From the NCBI GenBank assembly GCA_051294375.1, contig CM119269.1, positions 372,001 through 436,000 on the forward strand: a stretch of 64,000 nucleotides of DNA. Reading direction: 5' to 3'. Below the pieces are notes generated by a model. The model was not told where the DNA came from and searched no databases. It saw only the letters and a program-made list of their open reading frames with translations. This DNA is from Paraspadella gotoi (lineage: Eukaryota > Chaetognatha). The position numbers and the translations under genes are program-made. Shown in pieces: positions 23,601 to 33,364 of the stretch (its first letter is position 1; every line of letters begins with the position of its first letter).

Positions 23601-26600
23601 TTTTCGTATTACAATTGCAATATTAGTTTGTTAAATATAAACTATAATGTAACTAAATTGAATAACTAAAAAAAATATTACTAGATCATTTTTTAATGAT
23701 ATTTCAAGACTGATGATATTTTTATTTTTGCTCATTCGCTGATTATTATGTCCCTAATATATATCATCTATTTTTGTTACTATTTTCACATGAAATGGTC
23801 GAATTTGTTTTTCAATCGATTTTACAATTAATTTTTTTTGTTTTATTAGAAATTAAAAACGGCGAGCTTCAGGATAAGGAAAAGACGCCGAAACTTTGTT
23901 GGTAACAATTTTTTTTCTGTACAAATTATATTGCTTAGTATTGCATTCATTATGATATTAATTAGATTAAAATCTTGTGTGCATAAGGAATTCATTAATT
24001 ATTATTATTTATTATTTATTTATTTATTATTATAATTATTATTAGAGATGATTTTGTAGGATTTATAATATAGCTTTATTTTGTAAATATTGTGATTTAC
24101 TTCATTTAGTTTTTACTTTTCATTACTTTCAGGATCAATCGGCAGTCCTGCTAGGTCAACAAAATCATTGTGGTTGCAGTCGTCATCAAGCACAGATTGC
24201 CTTTTTTTACATATTATTTCCCCTTTGTCAATTTATTATAAATATTTTTTTTTTTGATTTCAATAATAAAAACGGGCGAAGGGGATAGAAGTATTAATCA
24301 CTGATTTTTTTGCTGTTCTTCTTTCTCTCTGTTTAATCATGAAGTATTTCTGTCAAATAGATCAAAATACTGTGTGTACCATGTGTTATCTTTTATTATA
24401 TATGTAACAATTGTTGCATTTTTCAACACATAATAATTTAACTTAAATAAAAATCTATTCTTTTTATTTTAAATAAAACTTTGTAGGTGTATCAAACTTG
24501 TACATTCTTACGAGTACATTCATAGGAATCAGCTTACCATGTCAATTGTCCTGAGTATGTTTTCATTTATTAGTCGATGAAAAGATAGTATGGTAGTCAG
24601 TGGTGTGTTGACGCTCGTGGCGTCCGACATGTGCGTTACAACATGGATTTAAAGTTTGACGTCTGCGGAGTCACCGCGGACGACCTCGCAATCGAGGCCG
24701 GGCCAAATTATTAGGAAAAGTTTTACAACTGATTCAGTCGCAAAGAATGGGGGGAAAGGGGAAATTAGTATCTGTCTTAGTTTTCAGTTTACCAATGTTT
24801 GAAATGTCGCGGGAGGGAAAAGTTGCCTCTGGAACGTTCAATGCTTTTAACCCCGTTGGGGGTTATTAAACTGTTTTTACACACTTTTTAAAGTTTAAAT
24901 CTCAAAAATGAATAGTTAATTTCACACTTCTTATAAATGTAAACAGATATTTTTATCCGTCATCGTTGCCTATGTGTTGTTTTGAAAAAACATGATTATT
25001 GTTGTGTTAGTGACAGAACCGTTCAATATAAGCAGTCCCTGAGCTTTGGATCAGACTGACACTGTATCATCGAGTTACAGGCGGATTAAGTGCCCCGTCG
25101 CTCTTAACTGCTAGGCGACCACCGGGCTAGAACCCCGGACCTTGGGTAGGGAGGCGAATGACTTGCCTCCGGCGCCAATGGCCGCTGATGAACGGTTGAT
25201 GATTTTAGTCCACCATAGTTTGTTGAATTTTAAACATACAACTTGTTCCAAAATCCGAACGTCATTTAAGAAAAGACGTAAGGCAGCCAACGAGATCGAA
25301 ACCAAAAATACAGAGGCACAAACAAGTGGATTAGTTCAATATCTAGTGTGTTACGTGAATAATTTTTATTTAATTTTTATCAAAAAATTACGTATTTGTA
25401 GAAGAGATCTAATGTATATTGTTCATTAATTTAAACGGCGGCATTACGGAGATTGCGCTTACGGACTACGACATTGTCATCTTCGAACCACTCGAATATG
25501 TTTGTGATTTGCTCATGCGGTTGACTCATTGGCATTAGGGTTGCTGTAATCAATAATTTTTTTTAAAAATTAATATCCGTCTTGTTATGGTTATCTTGGA
25601 ACCGCATATTCTGTACGTTAAATCGCTCACGTAAATGGCTAGTTCTTTAAATAAAAACTGTTTTGTAAAAATTGTAACAAGAAAGCCTTGGCTCAGTTTG
25701 ATTTATTTTATATTAATTACTTGGAAAGTAACATAAAGAATAATAAAAATTGTACCTCAAATTTCGATCGGGTATTTTGTTATTATTTACAACAAGATTT
25801 GACCTTTTACCTAAAAGAATATAATAAAAATAAATAAAAAAAATAAAATGATAAATTATCAATAATAAAGAGTAGAAATATTTATTTTTACAAATATTCA
25901 TGAGCTTTTTTCCCCGATTCATCGAACTTCGATATTCTTTGCTTGATTTCTTTATTGAATCTTTGGCCCGGAATCGAGCATACGACTCGTACCGTGTTCG
26001 TAGTACAAATCCTTATGAACCAAAATTGAAATCCTTAACATAGGGCGACTTGATTACGCGAGGAAGCGGATTTTGGGTGACGTTTTGGGCCATAACTTTT
26101 GAATGCCTGGACCGATTTTGCTGATTTTGTCATGAAGCGCTCGAAACGAATTCCCTATCGTTCGGTACCAAATTTGTACGAGAAAACTTTTAAATAAAAA
26201 TCTTGTGTTCTCGCTACCTTCCCCTATCTCTCTCTCTCTTCCCCTATTCCTCTTTCTCTCTTCCCCTATTCCTCTCTCTCTATCTCTCTCTTCCTATTCC
26301 TCTCTCTCTCTCCCCATTCCCCGTTCCCACCCTCACTCAATTCCACCCACCTGTCCAGTCTCAGTTTCGGCCTCAGTCCGATCCACCCTCTCCTCCTCTT
26401 CCTCTTCCGGCTCAAATCCCGCGTGGCTCTCCTCATCCTCTTCCTCCGCTCTTGGACCGCCAGGGGTCACGGGCTGGCTGCGGGCATCGACGGAGGCTGG
26501 GGGTTCCATCAACCCAGCCAGGTCTCGTGGGGTCTGAGGTGGGGCGTCGTCCATAGAGGAGCCCGGACGGCCCGGGGTGGGCGGGATCGAGGCCGCGCCG

Positions 26601-27129
26601 CCAGGGGTTGGGGGCGGAAGGCCGACCGACTCTGGGGGCAACATGTGGTCATCTTGGCCGTGGTGGGGAGTGAAGGGGGTACGGGTAGCTGTGGGGAAAA
26701 AGAATTAGTGAGTAAATGAATGGTGAGTCTGTGAAGTAGAACCAGTGGCCACAGATAGTTTGTGGACCGAGAGACACTGAGATATCTCTCTCTAGCTCTC
26801 TCCTCTTCTCCCCCGGTCAACCTCAGTTAGAATTTGGATCGCGAATTCAGTTGATAGATTCCGCTCGCTTGGACGATTTTCCCTCGGTATTTTAACCATT
26901 TTCCCTCGGTATTTTAATTATTTTCCTACGGCTTTTACACTACATTTATTGAATGATTTATGACGGATTTCTCTTGGATTATATTTTGATTTCTCTCCGA
27001 TTTCTTTTACATTTTTCGTCGAGATTTGTTGACAGTACAGAGTCAGTGGATGCCTTGTCGGTTGCTGGACCTTTCCTGGACCAACTGATATTGCTTGGAG
27101 CGGCGTAGAGAGACGGAAACTTCTCTACA

Positions 27130-27165
<36 letters not shown>

Positions 27166-30100
27166 GTATTGTCGTCGCTCTCGATCGAGTCGATCTTCCA
27201 GATGGCGTCGGCGATGGCGCGCCCATCGTCTCTCCGCCGTCGTCGTCGTCTTCATGCGGCGCCACCGAGGCCGGTCGCGCGTTGAGCGCCGCGTTGGCCT
27301 TCGCTTCTTCATCGACGTCGCCAGAGACATCCGCGTCGGCATCTGCGTCGGCATCGGCGGCGTCGGCGTATCCGCCCATTGAATAGGCCGAAGGAGGACC
27401 GACCTTGAGGAAAATAAAAGATAGAAAATATTGTTTAATTATTGTAAAAGATCCTCTTTTTCTCTTTCTCTTTCTCTTTCTCTCTCTCTCTCTCTCTGCT
27501 CGTTCTCGCTTCGCTGGTGTCAACGAGTTCGTATCTCCAATATTACTTATTATACTCATCTGAACCCATGATAAACTTTGATACTCAAACAAAAAATCAG
27601 ATTTTATACAGGAAAACTAAGTTTTAAATTAAAAATAAATAAATAAATAAAAAATGAATTGAATTAAATGAATTGAATGACATAAATTAAATGAATGAAT
27701 TGTGGTGGTATATTCACACCGCCTCACGTCCGTCATCCTTCAGCCAAATCCATTGGCTCAGAGGGGGAACACACCATCCCAAGCGTAGTGTTCCATCCAC
27801 AGTCCTAACGACTTCCCTCTGCGTTGGCAAAGCGAGACCGTCCTAGGGTAACCGCGCCAGTGACTGGAGGCGTCACTGAGGGTCGGAAGCCCCCAAAGCC
27901 AACAGTGAGATGCCCCATCCCAATGGGCATCACAGGCAACCCGGCTGTTGCCATAAGTGGTGAGCCCTACTATCGAACACGCAACCTTCTCAGGGTACGC
28001 TACGACAAACGCCTATGCCCTGCCGACTTCGGGTACGCTACGACAAACGCCTATGCCCTGGGGTACGCTACGACAAACGCCTATGCCCCACAACTCGCGC
28101 TCTCTCTCTCTCTCTCTCTCCACTATGGTAACAGTCTTGTCAGACACCTCTCAGGCTTGAGGAACCTGAGTGATGTCTTGGCCCGGGGATCCTGTGGTGG
28201 TATATTCACACCGCCTCACGTCCGTCATCCTTCAGCCAAATCCATTGGCTCAGAGGGGGAACACACCATCCCAAGCGTAGTGTTCCATCCACAGTCCTAA
28301 CGACTTCCCTCTGCGTTGGCAAAGCGAGACCGTCCTAGGGTAACCGCGCCAGTGACTGGAGGCGTCACTGAGGGTCGGAAGCCCCAAAGCCAACAGTGAG
28401 ATGCCCCATCCCAATGGGCATCACAGGCAACCCGGCTGTTGCCATAGAATTTAATTTAAATTTTCAAGGAATAACAGTTTTTTAGTGTGTGACGACGAAT
28501 TTTTATTTCATAAGGACATGTTTCGACTCTGTGGTTGAGAGTCTTCATCAGCATTTGATTTAATCAACTCTCAACCACAGAGTCGAAACATGTCCCTATG
28601 AAATAAAAATTCGTTGTCACACACTAAAAAACTGTTATTCCTTGAACTTAAACACAACGAAAAAGACAGAATCATAACAATTTAAATTTTAAAAAGACCT
28701 GCAGGTGAACGCCCTACTCCTTCCTTCGTCCACCCATGACCTATCTCTTACCGATGGCGGGCCACCAATCGACTCCGGCGCTCCGATTGATTCGTCGCCA
28801 ATCGACTCGGGCGGCCCGACAGAGGGCGGACCGACAGAGGGCGGGCCAATAGACATAGGAGCGGGGTAGTCTTCCATCTCTTCGTCGTCGTTGTCCGACT
28901 CCAACGCCTGCTCCTTCGCTGCTTGCTCCTGCGCTCTCGTTTCTGCTTCTCGGTTCTCTTCCTCGATTCTTTTCGCTTCCGCCCGTGACATACGCTTCTG
29001 CCTTTTGGCCGGGACTTCTCCGGCCGCCGGAATGGACGAATCCAGCGCGGACCCTTCCGGCACCGGCGCTTCGACGCCCGCAGCGCCGCCGCCCTCGCCC
29101 GAGCGGCGCCGCTCGTTCGTCGTTGGCAGAATCGAGGATTTTCGGCCGCGTTTGCCGCGACGCGTCGTGTCGAGGAGAGAGGACTCCCCGATTCTGATGA
29201 AGAATGATGGAGAAGAAATGCAAATGATAAAACTTTAATACTGATGCAGATTTCCTAATAATCGAGAGAATGATTAATAATGATTAATAATGATGGAGAA
29301 ATAACTCACCTTGACGATCCTCTCCCGCCAAGCGAGAATGACTCGCCTCCCCTCATAAGTTCCCGATCGTCAAAAGCGCCGATGTCCCCGAAGTCGTCGT
29401 CGCCCAATTGTTGAAATGAGGAAAAGTCTTCCTTCATTGTGATCTCCTCTGCTCGGGTCTGAAGGAAGGTTGGGGGAATAAATCAATAAATTAATAAATA
29501 AACAAATTAATAAATAATTAAATATAAAAATAAATGAATTAATAACTCCTGTCTAGCTTTAGTTTTTCAGTGTGATCATTCATAGTTAAAATTACATTTG
29601 TTTTGCTATTGAAAATAGTGAAACAAGTAATTTGAAAATTTTCATAAAAAGTAAAACGTTGTACCAATTTCATAACATTAGTAATTGTTTTCCCTTTGAC
29701 CTTGCCCGAATCGAATCCACAAAATTCATACTAATTTAAAATTAAATACAAATTAAAATTAATTATAAATAATTAATAGTTATTAACTATGAATCCGCCA
29801 GCTTCACCTGATTAAGAGTCAGCTGGCTTTGCACATCCAAGTCATTCAGATCCGTCAACGCCGTGTCAAAATCGTGAAAGTTCTCCGGCAAGGTGATGGC
29901 ATTAAGCGCCGCCTCGCGATGATCCTCGGGCAAATCGACGACGCCAGGTCGAAACGCCATCTTGATCTTGACGAAAGCCTCATTGCAATCCGCCAAGAGA
30001 TACTTGGCCTTACGAGAGTAGATGCGGACAACGCCTATGTGGGGAGGGGGCGCAGTTTCAGCATTTATAACCCAATAAGATTTCAAACTAATAGTCGTTT

Positions 30101-30400
30101 ATGTTCTTTAACTTACCCAGCAAAAGATGTCCCGTGGTACGAAGGGCCATTTTGACTTTGGGTTGGATGATGGATTGAACAGAGGATTCTAAGTCTGTTT
30201 CGAAGACGTGAGCCTAAAAAGATTAAGAAAATTAAATTATCATATTATGTTATAAATTGTTAAATAACTTAAGATTCTGACCAAGAACCATCAAAACCTT
30301 GGAAAAGACTTACCTTGGTGAGTTTTTTGTCCCAATGAGCGGCGAGCCAGATTCGAGCGAGTGGCCCTCGCTTGGACAGAACAAAGTGAGCGTAAAACAT
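16534..30400 (-). CDS. RAD21: RAD21/SCC1 cohesin subunit, 18 exons
   Basis: RAD21 is the kleisin of cohesin: it bridges the SMC1/SMC3 heads, binds SA/STAG and is cut by separase. Exons: 30400-30314, 30213-30117, 30034-29808, 29458-29310, 29193-28752, 27403-27163, 26688-26351, 22144-21934, 21638-21394, 21222-21098, 21032-20801, 20659-20527, 18803-18609, 18433-18339, 17849-17661, 17566-17420, 17047-16862, 16656-16534. All phases close, giving 1153 residues. The start [20 protein letters not shown] and the stretch [14 protein letters not shown] (exons 1-3) are the SMC3-binding domain. Exons 8-9 carry FALEPLDI and [15 protein letters not shown], with [11 protein letters not shown] near residues 595-680. 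Exons 17-18 form the winged helix that binds SMC1. Vertebrate RAD21 is about 630 residues; the excess is Pro/Gln/Ser/Thr-rich sequence. The exon 12 donor (GTTCGC) is weak. Confidence 0.96.
18272..18378 (-). repeat. Tandem duplication of the RAD21 exon 14 end and its 5' splice site
   Basis: The exon 14 tail, with GCGGCGGTGGGGCGGGGG on the plus strand, and its donor are duplicated about 50 bp into the intron. The copy carries GTAAGTA twice in overlap, a better match to consensus than the true donor GTAAGC. Using the copy would lengthen exon 14 by 43 or 47 nt and shift the frame. Confidence 0.75.
19009..20462 (+). mobile_element. Unclassified 1.45-kb element with 17-bp target-site duplication
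   Basis: The 17-mer CTTCAATACCCCTCAAG occurs exactly at 18992-19008 and again at 20463-20479. The 1454 bp between looks like an insertion in RAD21 intron 12. The TSD length suits target-primed retrotransposition. The element has no poly(A) tail, LTRs or terminal inverted repeats that I can see. It has one plus-strand ORF (19506-20216), opposite to RAD21, and no recognisable RT or transposase, so it may be non-autonomous. Confidence 0.65.
19506..20216 (+). CDS. TQT-repeat protein of the inserted element, interrupted by one TGA
   Basis: The frame opens at 19506, meets TGA at 19944-19946 and continues in the same frame to 20216. The first 60 residues look helical ([20 protein letters not shown]). 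Residues 66-124 then carry six TQT triplets: KTQT, STQT, STQT, STQT, TTQT and STQT, plus STQV and VQT variants. A seventh STQT lies just after the TGA. The tail is basic with Trp ([19 protein letters not shown], then [18 protein letters not shown]). TQT is the anchor of dynein light chain LC8/DYNLL binding sites, so I infer a multivalent LC8 ligand. The repeats use different synonymous codons, which argues against a recent DNA-level expansion. An alternative frame around 19900-20070 also reads smoothly, so a frameshift is possible. I do not recognise the family. Confidence 0.5.
22305..22395 (+). repeat. Short interspersed repeat shared with 9590-9680
   Basis: Both copies contain AATATGGGCATATTT, then GAAAGC, a G-rich middle and GGAGCGCGAG, followed by a T-rich stretch with ATATT/ATATAAAA. 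A weaker third match (GGGGGAGCGCGG) lies near 22680. Confidence 0.5.
23100..23188. repeat. Near-perfect palindrome (44-bp arms, one-base centre)
   Basis: The arms 23100-23143 and 23145-23188 are reverse complements with about one mismatch. The arm reads TTCCGTATTATTCTGTGATT and onward. Confidence 0.9.
24993..25217 (-). repeat. SINE-like interspersed repeat, copy 2
   Basis: This copy is in reverse orientation relative to copy 1. On the plus strand it carries CCGGGCTAGAACCCCGGACC, which differs little from a tRNA T-arm/pol III B box and forms a CCGGG/CCCGG stem. Confidence 0.8.
27701..28446. mobile_element. TRIM-like element: 255-bp direct terminal repeats around 237 bp
   Basis: Two direct repeats (27701-27955 and 28193-28446) are almost identical, differing by a C-run length. 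They begin TGTGGTGGTATATTCACACC and end GGCTGTTGCCATA. The internal 237 bp holds three tandem copies of a roughly 29-bp unit (GGTACGCTACGACAAACGCC) and a CT run, with no coding capacity. A GAAT or GAATT flank on both sides is a possible short target-site duplication. The size and layout fit a terminal-repeat retrotransposon in miniature; a segmental tandem duplication is the alternative. It lies in RAD21 intron 5. Confidence 0.65.
28463..28648. repeat. Palindrome (about 80-bp arms) carrying a hammerhead motif
   Basis: The left arm (28463 to about 28543) and right arm (about 28565-28648) are reverse complements with few differences. Only the left arm, read on the minus strand, has the complete hammerhead core. 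It lies immediately after the TRIM-like element in RAD21 intron 5. Confidence 0.85.
28516..28551 (-). ncRNA. Hammerhead ribozyme candidate (intact core)
   Basis: Read on the minus strand: CTGATGA, a 5-bp stem II (GACTC/GAGTC) with an 8-nt loop, GAAA, then CATGTC. The bases after GAAA can form a one-pair stem III (C-AU-G) placing GUC as cleavage triplet, like the minimal hammerheads reported from Penelope-like and retrozyme elements. Stem I pairing is weak, so activity is uncertain and might need a dimeric form. Confidence 0.6.
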
Positions 30401-31314
30401 TTTTTTGATGTTGTGCGAGACGTTGAAGACGTCGAGGAAGAAGAAGCAGAAAAGAAAAAAGAATTCAAAGCGTGGATTACGAGATTCGAACGCGTGTCAT
30501 ATCGGGTCAGTTTCTTTTCTTTCCTCTTTTTATTTTCTGTAAAGTAATGGCGAACGAAACGGCAAACTTTAAGATCCTTTGTTTCAAAAAGGTTTTTAAA
30601 AAACTAATCCGAAAAATCAGATTTAAGAGTCTTGGAAATTAGAAATTACCTCAATAATTATATATATAACAATCATATTGGCAAATAGAAAAAAAGATTT
30701 GAAAAAGTTATAACTGAGATTTTTAGGCCCTATCGACAGTACCTTAAACATAAATACAAAAATTTGACCTCCTGAAAAACATGTTCGGCCGCTAATAAAA
30801 AAATGGCAGTTCAAAAATAATAATGTCAGTCAAAACACAAAACAAGAAATTATTAGGTTATTTTTGATAAGATTTTTTTTTTAAATCTCATTTATGAGCA
30901 TTTTTAAGGTCTTCGTTAGTTCACAAAGAATCACAATCAATACCAAAATTAAACGGAGATCTTTTAGTTTTTTTTTAGCTCCACTCAGATCCTTAGGCTT
31001 AAGCTTTACTCTGCCTCACGGTAAAATACGGTTTTCCAAAATGAATGCTAACGGATGTTATCACAGGTCATGAACAAATCTCACTTCTTTAATAAAAATA
31101 AACAAATTTGGGCCAAATTTTAATTTAGGAGACATAATTTGAAACCACTAACAAGTAAAATAAGAATAATGTTATTCATCTTTAGCTTCGGTTTAGCAAA
31201 CTAAAGCGAGAAGGTTTTGTTCCCGAGTTCCTACTAGCCGAAATCCTGAGCCATTAACCAACCCGTAGACAGGGCCTAGACAGGCCCCTGAGTGGAGGTG
31301 TATACCGCCTCGCT
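30401..31314. other. Intergenic between carrier and RAD21
   Basis: AT-rich; it should hold the RAD21 promoter and the carrier 3' end. I recognise no specific motif. Confidence 0.4.
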
Positions 31315-32190
31315 TCACTTCTCTCTTAATCCTAATTCAGAGACTTTTTTCTGAGCGGCTGCCATGACAACCATAGCTGTCCCGTTGGAGAGGAAAGAAC
31401 GAATAGACCCAGGGGCTAAACCACGATAAAGTCCAAAGAATCCAACATTTTTGTAAACGGACTTTATCCTGTCCATTGTAGACATTTTGGGACCGAATTG
31501 ACTTTGAACCTGAGATTTTATATATTCAAGAGGCCAGACAACCCACCAGGCCAGAGTGGCCGCTATTCCGCTGACTAGAAAAGGCCCCACGATGGGGCTG
31601 TCGAAGAATCCTGGAAAGTGTCTCCTTTGAGAATCGATAAGAATGAAGTAGGTCGTCATAAGTCCCAGGGTTCGCGACCACGTCACTCCGAATCCCGTAT
31701 ACAGGCTTTTGAATGTCCAGACTTGTCCCGTTTGTCTCTTCACTTTGGCGAACTCCAACGGCGTTTCGATGGCCGCCCGGGCTGTGGAGCCGCATATTCC
31801 GGCAAAGATCACGCGCCACTGCAGGCCAAAGGTGCCAGGGATCTCCCGCGCGGCGATAGAGTCGTTCATCGCCGTGTAGACGCCCTCGAAGACGGCGAAC
31901 TGGGCCGAGCGATAAATGCCCGAGCCCCAGAGGGGAGGCACGCTGCCCCGATAAAGGCCGCGAATGCCTTCCGCTTGGAAGGTCTTAGAGAAGGCTCGCC
32001 ACATGCCCGCGTCCCGAAACCCGGGCTGAGCCTGCATTTTGGTTTTGATCGTATCGAAAGGGTAACCGGCCACGACGTTTGTGACGCCATAAAGAATTCC
32101 GACGCCAAGGCCGATAGATCCTTCCTTTAACCAGTGGCCGCGTTTTTCGTTGTGCGTCATTTTTGTCACGTCGTCGTCGGCGTTCGTCAA
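31315..32190 (-). CDS. Mitochondrial carrier (SLC25) family protein, single exon
   Basis: The 291-residue protein has the three repeats of the mitochondrial carrier family, which exchanges small metabolites across the inner membrane. The signatures are GYPFDTIKTKMQ (about 42-53), ETPLEFAKVKRQ (142-153) and WPLEYIKSQVQ (219-229), each at the end of an odd helix. Repeat ends such as GIRGLYRG and GFFGLYRG fit the family. Length is standard. Start ATG at 32190 gives a short polar N-terminus before the first helix. The third motif has Glu in place of Asp/Lys-type charges common in well-studied carriers, so I cannot assign a substrate. It has no intron, while its neighbours are intron-rich, which may point to a retrocopy. 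It lies 0.9 kb upstream of RAD21, same strand. Confidence 0.92.
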   Translation of the reverse strand: MTNADDDVTKMTHNEKRGHWLKEGSIGLGVGILYGVTNVVAGYPFDTIKTKMQAQPGFRDAGMWRAFSKTFQAEGIRGLYRGSVPPLWGSGIYRSAQFAVFEGVYTAMNDSIAAREIPGTFGLQWRVIFAGICGSTARAAIETPLEFAKVKRQTGQVWTFKSLYTGFGVTWSRTLGLMTTYFILIDSQRRHFPGFFDSPIVGPFLVSGIAATLAWWVVWPLEYIKSQVQSQFGPKMSTMDRIKSVYKNVGFFGLYRGLAPGSIRSFLSNGTAMVVMAAAQKKVSELGLREK

Positions 32191-33364
32191 TCAAGATTTC
32201 AGATCCAGATTTAGAAATTTCTTAATTTTTACTTTTCATCCATTTTTAAATCCTTTTTACATTATGACAGCTGACACTGGGGAAGAAAAAAAATTCATGA
32301 TTCACTTGGTTTAAAACATTGAGGCGGTTTAAAGCCGTTACCTTATAACATATATGAGGCGACTTGTTTGTCTTGTCTTCTACACAGAAGAGTAGGAGTG
32401 TCAACTAAGACAAACTTTATTTTAAATTGAAACAGCGCCTATTAAATTTGCTGATTTTTAGATTTTATGGTTACTATTAATTAATTTATGTATATTTTTG
32501 TTGATCTAATCATTTTTTAAAAATTGCTTTTAAAATCCGTTTTATGTTAGGTTTCAGGCCTTCGTGCTTATAATTAAGATAAATTAACAAAGCAAAAGAA
32601 ACATCAACGGCTTTGGAAAATGGCGATGAGCTGGTGTTCCCGCTAAGATTCATCCGCCGCCAGACTCTTCCTTTCGCGAAGAAAAGTAGATCCAAGAATT
32701 TTTTTAAGGATTTCTGCCATAAAAAACTGTTATTTAAAACGAGAAAAACTTATATGTATTCTTTCAAACTATATCAATAATAGGTTCATTTTTTACTCTT
32801 AAGCATTTATATTAGTTATTATGCATTTTTGTTGTTTAAAAGATATTGCGTGTTTGATCAGTTACGTATATTATTATCACAGCTAAGAAAAATATTACGT
32901 CTACCGTATTGCTAATAGTCAGCATTTCGAGCTTAATTTCGGCAGAAGAAGAGCAGAACTGTGTTAAATTCATTGGCGTAAAGCTAAATCATACCAACCT
33001 GGAATCTAGGCTTAAACGATACGCTGGATGAAACGAGATGAGCAAGAATATTATATTGGTTGTACCAATTTCATATAAAAACTATAAATAAAAAAATATG
33101 AATAATTATGATTTTAAACAATATCTCATAGAACCCTCTAATTAAAATTAAAAAAAGGTTTTCAAGTTTAAATTTAATAAAAACGGATGAAATTATTTCT
33201 TTTGTCAGTAATTTAAAGGACATCTGCCGTCAAAGAGCGATAACAAATTAAAATAAAAACTCATGTGATCATCTTAATTTCTGAAAACTGGTTGGACGAT
33301 CAACTGTTACAACAACAAAATGACTTTATTTTGTTAAGAGGATGTTTTTCGTCGATCTGCCATC
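32191..33364. other. Divergent intergenic region between carrier (-) and USP (+)
   Basis: This is the shared upstream region of two divergently transcribed genes, 1.17 kb, AT-rich. It includes a partial copy of the palindromic interspersed repeat at 33053-33080. No core promoter element stands out. Confidence 0.45.

Larger units (their letters stand above)
22145..26350. other. RAD21 intron 7 (4.2 kb), repeat-bearing
   Basis: This intron contains a copy of a short repeat (22305-22395), a 44-bp-arm palindrome (23100-23188), a GC-rich patch at 23340-23500 with no recognisable coding content, and SINE-like copy 2 (24993-25217). I see no exon inside it. Confidence 0.55.

Noticed and set aside
24640-24715. 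Short frame ending [11 protein letters not shown], reminiscent of 2A/LINE N-terminal motifs
   Set aside because: It lacks NPGP, is only 24 codons long and has no RT or other LINE domain nearby.
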